Assembly: GCA_041581135.1 (NCBI GenBank)
Contig: JBFGCM010000081.1
Location: forward strand, 1 to 16,774
Length of the DNA stretch: 16,774 nt
Direction: 5' to 3'
Origin: JBFGCM01 sp041581135
Lineage (GTDB): Bacteria > Actinomycetota > Acidimicrobiia > Spongiisociales > UBA5794
The first letter of the stretch is position 1. The number at the start of each line of letters is the position of its first letter. Shown here in pieces: positions 1-6,973 of the stretch. A program made the position numbers and the translations under genes. The notes beneath the pieces were generated by a model, which saw only the letters and a program-made list of their open reading frames with translations, was not told the origin of the DNA and ran no database searches.

Positions 1-10
1 CCCCCCCCCC
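1..10. other. Homopolymer run of ten C at the window edge
   Basis: The window opens with ten consecutive C. Bases 11-88 after it show no recognisable gene, hairpin or RNA. A run of C at an assembly edge can be the complement of poly-G dark-cycle artefact from two-colour sequencing, but a natural G-tract cannot be excluded. Confidence 0.5.
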
Positions 11-88
11 GACTCCTTCTGGTAGGGGAGCGGCGCTCGAGTGGCGTCGCTCTTCCGCGTGGGGACCTCATGTGGTCTTGGAGCGGCG

Positions 89-117
89 TTGACTTCTATG
101 CGGACTACATATATGTT
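89..117 (+). promoter_or_regulatory. Sigma70-type promoter of the SPFH operon
   Basis: The -35 box TTGACT (89-94) and -10 box TATGTT (112-117) are separated by exactly 17 nt. They match consensus at 5 of 6 and 4 of 6 positions, in a locally AT-rich patch of otherwise GC-rich DNA. The predicted transcription start is near 124, which leaves about 19 nt of leader before the GTG at 143. A 10-bp palindrome (107-116) overlaps the -10 box. This is a sequence match only. Confidence 0.65.
107..116. promoter_or_regulatory. Palindrome ACATATATGT overlapping the -10 box, possible operator
   Basis: ACATATATGT is a perfect 10-bp palindrome. It sits between the -35 and -10 boxes and covers five of the six -10 bases, a classic repressor position. 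The last gene of the operon is an NrtR-like DNA-binding protein, so autoregulation through this site is an inference. No second copy was noticed in the window. Confidence 0.35.
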
Positions 118-142
118 AGGTGCATCGAAGCCAGGAGTGAAC

Positions 143-1174
143 GTGACCGAGATCAAGCGCTACCCCATCGTCTCTCATCTGCGGGCGGAGCCCACCAGCC
201 ACGTGCTGCGCTATCGGGAGGGCAGGCTCGTCTCCTCGACGGCCGGCGCCGCCTTCTTCTTTCGGCCGCTGCGCACGGCGGTCGCCGAGGTGCCCATCGA
301 CGATCGGGAGCAGAGCTACCTGTTCTCCGGTCGCACGTCGGATTTCCAGGACGTGGCGGTGCAGGGCGCCGTCACCTACCGGGTCTCCGACCCCGAGCTG
401 GCGGCTCGCCGCATCGATTTCGGCATCGAGCTGCGTACCGGCCTCTACCTCGAGGACCCGCTGGAGCGTATCGCGCAGATGGTCAGCCAGACCGCCCAGC
501 AGCTGGCCCTCGACTGGATCGCCCATCGCACGCTCGACGACGTGCTCCGCGAGGCGGTCCAGGAGCTGCGCCCGCTGATGGACGATGGCCTCCGAGGCGA
601 CCCCACGCTGGCGTCGGTCGGCATCGAGGTCGCCACCGTCCGGGTGACCCGCGTCGCACCTACCCCCGAGCTCGAGAAGGCGCTCCAGGCACCGACCCGT
701 GAGCGACTCCAGCAGATCGCCGACGAGGCAACCTTCCAGCGGCGCGCTCTGGCGGTGCAGAAGGAGCGAGCGATCGCCGAGAACGAACTGGCCAATCAGA
801 TCGAGCTGGCGACCCGCGAGGAGCTGTTGATCGGCCAACAGGGTGCCAACGAACTCCGGCGGGCCGAGGACGCAGCTGCGACCCGCCGTATCGAGGCTGA
901 AGCGATGGCCGAACAAGCTCGTCTCGGAGCCGAGGCAAAGGCCGCAGGCATTCGGCTGGTCGAAGACGCCGCCAACGAGGCCGAGGCGGTCCGGGTGGGG
1001 ATCTACGAGGACGTGCCCGGCGTGGTGCTCATCGGGCTGGCCGCCCAGGAGCTGGCCGGCAAGCTGGAGCGGATCGAACACCTGAACGTGACGCCCGACG
1101 GCCTCGGAGCGATGCTCCAGTCACTGGTCACCGCCGGCACGGCACACCTCGAGCGGAACAGCCACGAGGAGTGA
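143..1174 (+). CDS. SPFH/band-7 (slipin/prohibitin-like) domain protein
   Basis: This 343-residue protein has a band-7/SPFH fold at about residues 15-180, with the typical strand DVAVQGAVTYRVSDPE (70-85). An Ala/Glu/Arg-rich helical, probably coiled-coil stretch follows (about 177-285), including RERLQQIADEATFQRRA. Band-7 proteins oligomerise on membranes and scaffold microdomains. This one has no N-terminal transmembrane helix, so any membrane link would be peripheral. I chose GTG 143 because AGGAG at 133-137 lies 5 nt upstream and a good promoter has its -10 box at 112-117. In-frame starts at 41 (GTG), 98 and 113 (ATG) would lie upstream of the predicted transcript start. It is the first gene of an operon with an NAD-kinase-like gene (5-nt gap) and an NrtR-like regulator, so a role tied to NAD(P) or ADP-ribose is inferred. 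The exact substrate or partner is unknown. Confidence 0.85.
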   Translation: MTEIKRYPIVSHLRAEPTSHVLRYREGRLVSSTAGAAFFFRPLRTAVAEVPIDDREQSYLFSGRTSDFQDVAVQGAVTYRVSDPELAARRIDFGIELRTGLYLEDPLERIAQMVSQTAQQLALDWIAHRTLDDVLREAVQELRPLMDDGLRGDPTLASVGIEVATVRVTRVAPTPELEKALQAPTRERLQQIADEATFQRRALAVQKERAIAENELANQIELATREELLIGQQGANELRRAEDAAATRRIEAEAMAEQARLGAEAKAAGIRLVEDAANEAEAVRVGIYEDVPGVVLIGLAAQELAGKLERIEHLNVTPDGLGAMLQSLVTAGTAHLERNSHEE

Positions 1175-1179
1175 CGGCG

Positions 1180-2070
1180 ATGAGAACGATCGCACCTCGG
1201 GTCGTGCTGGCCAGCCGGGCCTCGGAGTGGGAGATGTTGCTGGCCCGCCATGCCACCGCCGGCCAAGCCCGCTTCTTCCTCGAACGGCGGGGCGGCGACC
1301 CAGACGAGCTGATCACGCGACACCGGCGCCAGCTCGAAGCCCTGTCGACGGTCGAGCTGGCGGTGCCGTCGAGCTGGCGCCGAACCCGCATCACGCGGTC
1401 CCAGTTCGCCGGGTTCCTCTTCGAGCCGTCCGACGTCGTCGTCGCTGTCGGACAAGACGGGCTCGTTCCCAACCTGGCCAAGTACCTGAACGGCCAGACA
1501 CTGCTCGGGGTGAACCCCGACCCCGACCGGTATGAGGGCAGCTTGGTGCGCTTCGCACCTTCCGAGGTCGCGGCCGCCCTCCCGGCTTCTCTGCACCACG
1601 TCGAAGAACGCACGATGGTGGAGGCGGTCCTCGACGATGGACAGCGGCTGGTGGCGCTCAACGAGGTCTACGTCGGCCATGAGTCGCATCAGTCGGCGCG
1701 GTACCTGCTGAGATGCCCGTCGGGCGAGGAGCGGCAGTCCTCGTCGGGGCTGGTGGTCACCACCGGCACCGGGGCCGGGGGGTGGGCTCGTTCGATTGTG
1801 AGGGAGCGGCGCTCGGAAGCCGCGCTACCCGCCCCGACCGACGACAAGCTCGCATTCTTCGTGCGGGAGGCCTGGCCGTCCGTTGCAACCGGCACCCGCC
1901 TGACGGCTGGGATACTCGGTGTCCGCGAGCGGATCAGTGTGGTGAGCGAGATGGAACATGGCGGGGTGGCATTCGGCGACGGCATCGAGCTCGACCGGCT
2001 GACCGTGGAGTGGGGCCAGCGGATCGAGATCGGCATCGCCGCCGAGCTGCTGCGTCTTGCAACCCCGTGA
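1180..2070 (+). CDS. Divergent NAD+ kinase-fold protein
   Basis: This 296-residue protein has the order of motifs seen in ATP-NAD kinases. VVVAVGQDGLVPNLAKYL (87-103) stands where the GGDGT nucleotide loop is expected, LLGVNPD follows, then LNEVYVGHES (160-169) as the NE motif, and SSGLVVTTGTGAGGW (188-202) where kinases have DGLIVSTPTGSTAY. The catalytic Asp93 and the NE pair (161-162) are kept, but the second Gly of GGDG is Gln92 and several binding-loop residues differ. Activity or substrate may therefore have changed. The start is ATG 1180, because GAGGAG (1166-1171) lies 8 nt upstream; GTG 1171 would overlap the previous stop but lacks its own ribosome site. Its stop overlaps the GTG of the downstream Nudix/NrtR-like gene. 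NAD phosphorylation or binding is inferred from the fold. Confidence 0.75.
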   Translation: MRTIAPRVVLASRASEWEMLLARHATAGQARFFLERRGGDPDELITRHRRQLEALSTVELAVPSSWRRTRITRSQFAGFLFEPSDVVVAVGQDGLVPNLAKYLNGQTLLGVNPDPDRYEGSLVRFAPSEVAAALPASLHHVEERTMVEAVLDDGQRLVALNEVYVGHESHQSARYLLRCPSGEERQSSSGLVVTTGTGAGGWARSIVRERRSEAALPAPTDDKLAFFVREAWPSVATGTRLTAGILGVRERISVVSEMEHGGVAFGDGIELDRLTVEWGQRIEIGIAAELLRLATP

Positions 2071-2786
2071 GTGACGAGCGTGACTTCTTGGCGGCCTACG
2101 ACCCCAGCGAGTTCCCACGACCGTCGCTGGCGGTCGACGTCGCGCTGGTCACCGCCGATGCCGGCAGCCTCAGGGTGTTGCTGATCGAGCGTATGGAGCA
2201 TCCGTATTCTGGTGATTGGCAGCTGCCGGGTGGCTTCGTGCGCATCGACGAATCACTCGACGAGGCCGCCGCCCGGGTTCTGGAGGCCAAGGCAGGGGTG
2301 TCTGGCGTCTTCATCGAGCAGCTGTACACGTTCGGCGAGGTGGACCGAGATCCCCGCACCCGGGTCGTGTCGGTCGCCTACTACGCACTGGTGGACCCGG
2401 ACCGCCTCACCATCGAGGACGGGCGGGTCTTGGCCACCATCTCGGTGCCCTGGTCCGGCGAGGAGGGCGGGCCGGTGCACTTCCTCGCAGATGGCAGGCC
2501 GCTTTCGATCGCTTTCGATCACGCTGCCATTGTCGCCATGGTGGTCAAGCGACTGCGAGGCAAGCTGCGATACACCCCGGTCGGCTACGAGCTCCTCCCC
2601 GATGAGTTCACGCTGTTCGACCTGCAGCGGATCCACGAGATCATCCTGGGCGAGTCCATCAACAAAGACTCGTTCCGCCGGCGCATGCTCGCCTCGGGGG
2701 AGCTGGCGCCGACCGGCCGCCGTCAAGAGGGGGTGGGTCATCGACCTGCGGCGGTGTATCGCATCACCGCCACCGGCCGAGGGTGA
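2067..2786 (+). CDS. NrtR-like transcriptional regulator: degenerate Nudix domain plus winged helix
   Basis: This 239-residue protein has an N-terminal Nudix domain (about 20-150). A C-terminal winged-helix segment (about 165-239) contains PVGYELLPDEFTLFDLQRIH and FRRRMLASGELAPTG, typical of the NrtR family that represses NAD-biosynthesis genes and senses ADP-ribose. The Nudix box starts at Gly56 and keeps Glu62, Arg70 and Gly77, but the three REUXEE glutamates are Val71, Ala74 and Lys75. Hydrolysis is therefore unlikely and ligand sensing more likely. It starts at GTG 2067, overlapping the preceding stop by 4 bp, which implies translational coupling. Earlier in-frame codons would run deep into the NAD-kinase-like gene. 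Regulation of its own operon through the 107-116 palindrome is an inference. The family assignment is firm; the regulon is not visible. Confidence 0.8.
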   Translation: MSDERDFLAAYDPSEFPRPSLAVDVALVTADAGSLRVLLIERMEHPYSGDWQLPGGFVRIDESLDEAAARVLEAKAGVSGVFIEQLYTFGEVDRDPRTRVVSVAYYALVDPDRLTIEDGRVLATISVPWSGEEGGPVHFLADGRPLSIAFDHAAIVAMVVKRLRGKLRYTPVGYELLPDEFTLFDLQRIHEIILGESINKDSFRRRMLASGELAPTGRRQEGVGHRPAAVYRITATGRG

Positions 2787-2815
2787 GGCCGTGATCCCGG
2801 AAGAGATATGCCGAT

Positions 2816-2846
2816 CTCGCAGCGACGTCGAACACGTCGCAGCGAG
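2816..2846. terminator. Bidirectional hairpin between convergent genes
   Basis: CTCGCAGCGACGT (2816-2828) pairs with ACGTCGCAGCGAG (2834-2846) across a CGAAC loop. This gives 12 base pairs with a single A-A mismatch. It fills the 67-bp gap between the stops of the NrtR-like gene (2786) and the kinase gene (2854). No T-tract follows on either strand, so it could be a bidirectional terminator or a 3'-end stabiliser rather than a canonical intrinsic terminator. Confidence 0.55.
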
Positions 2847-2853
2847 CCGGGCT

Positions 2854-3819
2854 CTAGAAGGCCAGCCAGGCCACCACGTAGGTGCCGAGAGATCCGGCGG
2901 CCGCGCCCATCGACCTCACGAGGCCACGGTGCGCTTGGCGGAACCCGTTCCACCAGCGGCGCAGTGCGCCGGTACGAACTTCCGGCAGCTCCTGGGTCGC
3001 AGTACTGGCATGGGTCATCGCGGACACGAACTGATCGGCGGTGACGAATCGGTCCGTCGGCGCCTTGGCGAGGGAGCGCAAGATCACCTTCTCGACGGTC
3101 GGTGGCAGCTCGGCGAGCTGGCTCGGTCGGGGCGGCGGCAGGGTCTGGTGGGCCACCGCAACGGCGACCACGTTGTCGCCATTGAACGGCTTGGCTCCTG
3201 TCACCATCTCGTAGAACACCACGCCCAGCGAATACAGATCTGACGCGGCAGTTCCGGGTGCTCCCATCGCACGCTCCGGTGACAGGTAGTCGGCTGTGCC
3301 CATGGTGTTGCCGTCGGTGGTGAGACGTCGCTCGAAGGCGGGAAAGCTCGCAATGCCGAAGTCGACCAGGACGACGCGGCCGGTGCCTGCCTCCAGGATG
3401 ATGTTCTCCGGCTTGATGTCCCGGTGGAGAATCCCCTGCTCGTGGGCATGAGCCAGCGTCATGGCCACCGATATCGCGATGCGCTGGGCCTCGGTCCACG
3501 GCAACGGCCCGGCTTCGTTCATGCGCTGTCGCAGCGTCTGACCCTGGATCAGCTCCATCACCATGTAAGGACCACTGTCGCTGGTCCCGGCGTCGAGCAC
3601 GCGGGCGATCCCGGCATGCTGCAACGAGGTGGCGATGGCGATCTCCCGCTCGAATCGCTGCACGGCTGCGGGTTCGTCGGCGATGTGGGGATGGAGGCGC
3701 TTGATGGCGACTTGTCGCCCGGTTTCCCGGTCGTACGAGCGCCACACCGATGCCATGCCTCCGGTGGCGATGCGATCTTCGTCGACGTACCGGTGTGCGG
3801 TGTCCAGCGTCGCTTCCAT
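2854..3819 (-). CDS. Ser/Thr protein kinase, PknB type, without sensor domain
   Basis: This 321-residue protein is almost entirely a Hanks-type kinase domain. It has the Gly loop ATGGMASVW (18-26, with the first Gly replaced by Ala18), Lys40 in VAIK, Glu59, HRDIKPEN (132-139), DFG (153-155), GTADYLSPE (174-182) and the DLYSLGVVFYEM helix. All catalytic residues are present. The 50-residue tail is basic (RRWWNGFRQAHRG) and ends in a short hydrophobic run (about 304-321), too short to be a clear transmembrane anchor. PASTA or other extracellular sensor repeats are absent. The start is ATG 3819, preceded by GGAGG; a TTG at 3837 is in frame but less likely. It lies 125 bp downstream of the peptide-transporter operon on the same strand. 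Substrates are unknown. Confidence 0.9.
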   Translation of the reverse strand: MEATLDTAHRYVDEDRIATGGMASVWRSYDRETGRQVAIKRLHPHIADEPAAVQRFEREIAIATSLQHAGIARVLDAGTSDSGPYMVMELIQGQTLRQRMNEAGPLPWTEAQRIAISVAMTLAHAHEQGILHRDIKPENIILEAGTGRVVLVDFGIASFPAFERRLTTDGNTMGTADYLSPERAMGAPGTAASDLYSLGVVFYEMVTGAKPFNGDNVVAVAVAHQTLPPPRPSQLAELPPTVEKVILRSLAKAPTDRFVTADQFVSAMTHASTATQELPEVRTGALRRWWNGFRQAHRGLVRSMGAAAGSLGTYVVAWLAF

Positions 3820-3854
3820 GGGACCTCCATACCCCAATGCGAGTGAGACGAAAC

Positions 3855-3880
3855 GTGGGCTCCGTTGGTTCCCACTTTTC
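3855..3880. terminator. Candidate terminator hairpin between transporter operon and kinase
   Basis: GTGGG (3855-3859) pairs with CCCAC (3871-3875), with an inner CC/GG pairing (CCgttGG) inside. On the + strand it is followed by TTTTCC. On the - strand, after the transporter operon, it is followed by GTTTCGTC. It may end transporter transcripts before the kinase, or stop antisense transcription. The stem is short, so confidence is low. Confidence 0.35.
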
Positions 3881-3944
3881 CACCGCGGGCGAGGATCGCG
3901 GCGGACGGCTGCGAAATCGAACCGGTGAGAGCGGGAAGGTCGGT

Positions 3945-6017
3945 CTACAGCTCGGCGTCTGGCACCGAGTGGTCCACCCAGGGCTGCTTCTGAAGCTCCT
4001 TCAGCTCATCAGGGGGAATGTGGCACTTGATGGTGTGGCCCGGTGAGGCCTCCATCACCGGAGGTTCGATGATGTCGCACGTGCCTGCGATGAAGCGATG
4101 GCATCGGGTGTGGAACACGCAGCCGGGCGGGGGGTCCTTGGGGGAGGGGATCTCGCCCTTCAGCGGGATTCGGTTCTCTGCCTCGCCGTCGACGCTGGGC
4201 ACGGCGGACAGCAGTGCCTCCGTGTACGGGTGGTTGGGGCCCTCGAACATCGCGTCGGTGGGCCCGAGCTCCATCACGCGGCCGACGTACATCACGGCGA
4301 TCCTGTCCGCCAGATACCTGACCACGCCGATGTCGTGTGTGATGAACAGGTAGCTGGTGCGCACATCACGCTGTAGGTCGGCGAGCAGGTTCAAGATGGC
4401 AGCCTGAACCGAGACGTCGAGCGCGGACGTCGGCTCATCTGCGACAACCACCTGCGGGTCGCCGGCAAACGCCCGGGCGATGGCGACGCGCTGTTTCAGC
4501 CCGCCGGAGAGTTGGCGAGGGCGCATGTCGAGGTGGCGATCGGAGAGCTGCATGGCATGGGCGACGTCGACCGCTTGGGCGTCAGCCTCTTGCCCGGTTT
4601 TGCCGGTCAGCTTCGACACGGCGCGGGTGAGGATGCGCCGCACCGTCCACGAGCGGTTGAGTGCCGAGTCGGGGTTCTGGAACACCATCTGGATGGCCTG
4701 AATGGACTCGGTCCGGCGTTCGGTTGCTTTGGTCGCCATCGGCCTGCCGCGCAGCGTGATGGCGCCGCCTTCGTCGGGCTCGTGCACCCCGAGCATCGTC
4801 TTGGCAAGTGTCGACTTGCCCGAACCCGACTCGCCGACGAGCCCGAGTGTCTCGCCCTCGGCGAAGCCGAGGTCGACGCCGACGAGGGCGGGAACTTCAC
4901 CGGAGCGCTGATGGAACGTCTTGGACACATCGTGGACGCCGATGATCTCGACGTCGCCGATGGTGTGTTCGGTGGCGATCCTGTCCGGCTTCGGGACTTC
5001 GTCGATGCGGTCGGGATAGTGGCACCGCGTCCAGTGACTGTCGCTGCGGGCGACAACGGGTGGGATCTCCGACCGGCAGGTGTCCGTTGCGAGCGGACAG
5101 CGGGCGACGTACACACAGGTGGGGAGTGGGTCGCCGATCTGTGGGAGGTTCCCGGGGATGGTGAACAACGCGTGGTCCGTCTTACGGGCACCGTGCCGCG
5201 GAATCGAGTTGAGCAGGCCGACGGTGTAGGGATGACTGGGGTTGTCGAAGACTTCGTCGACGGTCCCCTCTTCCACCATGCGGCCCGCGTACATGACGCC
5301 GACGCGATCACACATCGTGCGAATGACGCCGAGGTTGTGGGCGATGAGGAGGATCGCAGCGCCGATGTCGTCGCGCAGCTCGCGCACGAGATCGAGGACC
5401 TCGGCCTCGACCGTGGCGTCGAGGCCCGTGGTGGGCTCGTCGAGCACGAGCAGCGATGGGTCCGAAGCGAGCGCCATGGCGATCACGACTCGCTGCAGCA
5501 TGCCACCGGACAATTGGTGGGGATACCGGTCGAGCACGCTGACCGGATCGGCGATGTGCACCCGCTCCAGCGCCTTGCGGGCGAGGTCCTTGGACTCGCC
5601 CCTGGAATGGCCGAGAACCTCGAAGGACTCGGCGACTTGGCGGCCGATCTTCAGCACCGGGTTCACCGCTTGGACCGGGTCCTGGTACACCATCGAGGCG
5701 CGGTGGGCCCGGAACTCGCGCAGCTCCTTGGCCGACATCCGGGTCAAGTCCCTGCCGTCGACAGAGATCGTTCCGTTGGTGATGATCCCGTTGCTGGGCA
5801 GATAGCGCAGCGCCGCGTACGCCGTCGTCGACTTGCCGCAACCGCTCTCGCCGACGAGCCCGAACGCCTCACCGGGGCGAACGTCGAACGTCACTCCGCG
5901 CAAGACCGCTCGCGGCGTGCCCCGCACGATGTACGACATCTCGAGATCCTTGATCTCGAGTGCCGCCGGGCGGGCTTCGGTCGTGGTGCTGGCTGCGCTG
6001 GTCTCGGGGGTGCTCAT
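3945..6017 (-). CDS. Peptide ABC transporter, fused double ATPase (DppD-DppF type)
   Basis: This 690-residue protein contains two complete ABC ATPase domains that power a Dpp/Opp-type importer from the cytoplasmic face. Half 1 has Walker A GESGCGKST (56-64), signature LSGGMLQR (169-176), Walker B LLVLDEPTTGLD (189-200) and His227. Half 2 has GESGSGKST (395-403), LSGGLKQR (503-510), VVVADEPTSALD (523-534) and His561. Each half ends in an oligopeptide-type C-terminal extension with four cysteines: 301/307/314/332 and 633/639/647/665. From memory, such a cysteine cluster carries an iron-sulfur centre in the mycobacterial Dpp ATPase. The start is ATG 6017, overlapping the DppC stop by 4 bp (ATGA); more upstream starts would overlap DppC extensively. 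Both sites look catalytically intact. Confidence 0.93.
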   Translation of the reverse strand: MSTPETSAASTTTEARPAALEIKDLEMSYIVRGTPRAVLRGVTFDVRPGEAFGLVGESGCGKSTTAYAALRYLPSNGIITNGTISVDGRDLTRMSAKELREFRAHRASMVYQDPVQAVNPVLKIGRQVAESFEVLGHSRGESKDLARKALERVHIADPVSVLDRYPHQLSGGMLQRVVIAMALASDPSLLVLDEPTTGLDATVEAEVLDLVRELRDDIGAAILLIAHNLGVIRTMCDRVGVMYAGRMVEEGTVDEVFDNPSHPYTVGLLNSIPRHGARKTDHALFTIPGNLPQIGDPLPTCVYVARCPLATDTCRSEIPPVVARSDSHWTRCHYPDRIDEVPKPDRIATEHTIGDVEIIGVHDVSKTFHQRSGEVPALVGVDLGFAEGETLGLVGESGSGKSTLAKTMLGVHEPDEGGAITLRGRPMATKATERRTESIQAIQMVFQNPDSALNRSWTVRRILTRAVSKLTGKTGQEADAQAVDVAHAMQLSDRHLDMRPRQLSGGLKQRVAIARAFAGDPQVVVADEPTSALDVSVQAAILNLLADLQRDVRTSYLFITHDIGVVRYLADRIAVMYVGRVMELGPTDAMFEGPNHPYTEALLSAVPSVDGEAENRIPLKGEIPSPKDPPPGCVFHTRCHRFIAGTCDIIEPPVMEASPGHTIKCHIPPDELKELQKQPWVDHSVPDAEL

Positions 6018-6973
6018 GACTTGGTCGCCCGTTCTATCGAGTCTGCGATCAGGTTCACGCCGATCACGAGGGTACCGATGGCGAGTGCCGGGAACACGGT
6101 CGGCCACCACACCTCAGCGACGATCTGCTGGTAGTTCTGCGCAACATCAACACCCCAGTTCGGGTCGGTCACGTCGCCGCCCGACAGGCCGAGGAATGCG
6201 AGCGTGGCCAACGTGAAGATGGCGTAACCGAGGCGCACGGTCACCTCGACGACCACAACGCCGGTCACGTTCGGGAAGATCTCGCGGGCGATGATGAAGA
6301 GGCTCCGTTCGCCGCGCATGCGGGCCGCGGTGACGTAGTCGAGCTGCGCTTCCGCCAGCGTGGCGGCGCGCACGGTTCGAGCAATCGGCGGGATGAACAG
6401 GAATGCGATGGCTCCGATGATGACCGGGTTCGTAGCGCCGAACGTGAACACGATGACAATTGCCAGCAGGATCGCCGGGATGGAGAGAATGGCCTCGAGC
6501 AGGCGGCTCACCAGCTCGTCCACCCAGCCCTTGAAGTAGCCGCTGAGCAGCCCGAGCAGCGTGCCGATGAATGCGGCGATGAGCGTTGCCGCCGGCGCCG
6601 CGATCATGATCGGCCGTGATCCGTGGATGACTCGCGAGTACACGTCGCGCCCAAGTCGATCGGTGCCGAACCAGGCGGTGGAATTCGGCGGGGTGCGCGT
6701 CAGCGTCTGGCCGGCGTCGCCCGTCACCGGAGCTTTGGGATCGAAGTTCGCCAGCAGCTCGGGCCAGAACGAGGACACGATCCACAGCAACATGATGAAG
6801 GAGCCGATGAGGAATCCGGGGCTCCGGTAGAGCACACGCCACTGCTCCTTGCGGACCTGTCGCCGAGTCGCCGCCGTCGCGGCGATCTCGTCGATTGCGG
6901 CGTCGTGGGGTCCCTCCGAGCCGGCGTCCGGCATCTGGATCGACCTGTCCAGGTCCTTGGGCGACATCGTCAT
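6014..6973 (-). CDS. Peptide ABC transporter permease, DppC/OppC type
   Basis: This 319-residue inner-membrane permease has a cytoplasmic N-terminal tail of about 45 residues. The OppC-type first membrane segment follows (about 50-70, FLIGSFIMLLWIVSSFW), then several further hydrophobic segments. It carries a cytoplasmic coupling loop AARMRGERSLFIIAREIFP that docks to the ATPase. The motif TPPNSTAWFGTDRLGRDVYSRV near residue 95 is typical of DppC. ATG 6973 abuts the DppB stop (TAG 6974-6976), with GAGG a few nt upstream; a second ATG two codons later is possible. Its stop overlaps the start of the double-ATPase gene. It pairs with DppB to form the peptide channel. Confidence 0.93.
   Translation of the reverse strand: MTMSPKDLDRSIQMPDAGSEGPHDAAIDEIAATAATRRQVRKEQWRVLYRSPGFLIGSFIMLLWIVSSFWPELLANFDPKAPVTGDAGQTLTRTPPNSTAWFGTDRLGRDVYSRVIHGSRPIMIAAPAATLIAAFIGTLLGLLSGYFKGWVDELVSRLLEAILSIPAILLAIVIVFTFGATNPVIIGAIAFLFIPPIARTVRAATLAEAQLDYVTAARMRGERSLFIIAREIFPNVTGVVVVEVTVRLGYAIFTLATLAFLGLSGGDVTDPNWGVDVAQNYQQIVAEVWWPTVFPALAIGTLVIGVNLIADSIERATKS

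Noticed and set aside
48..57. CGCTCTTCCG matches ten bases of a common sequencing adapter
   Set aside because: The match ends after ten bases and the flanks differ from the adapter, so chance in GC-rich sequence is more likely.
116..1081. 321-codon frame antisense to the SPFH gene
   Set aside because: It mirrors a real coding frame, lacks a ribosome site and has no family features.
2501..2520. Perfect tandem repeat of GCTTTCGATC
   Set aside because: It lies inside the NrtR-like coding region and the encoded residues fit the protein; two copies of 10 bp are not enough to suggest function.
2212..3243. 343-codon + strand frame spanning the NrtR-like gene end and the kinase
   Set aside because: It is Ser/Arg-rich shadow sequence and overlaps two well-supported genes in other frames.
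3820..3837. Upstream TTG start for the kinase
   Set aside because: ATG 3819 has GGAGG directly upstream, and those bases would otherwise be coding; the extra six residues are not kinase-like.
4512..6134. Long open frame of 540 codons on the + strand opposite the double ATPase
   Set aside because: The - strand frame carries full ABC motifs. The opposite frame is an artefact of high GC and has no recognisable domain or start signal.
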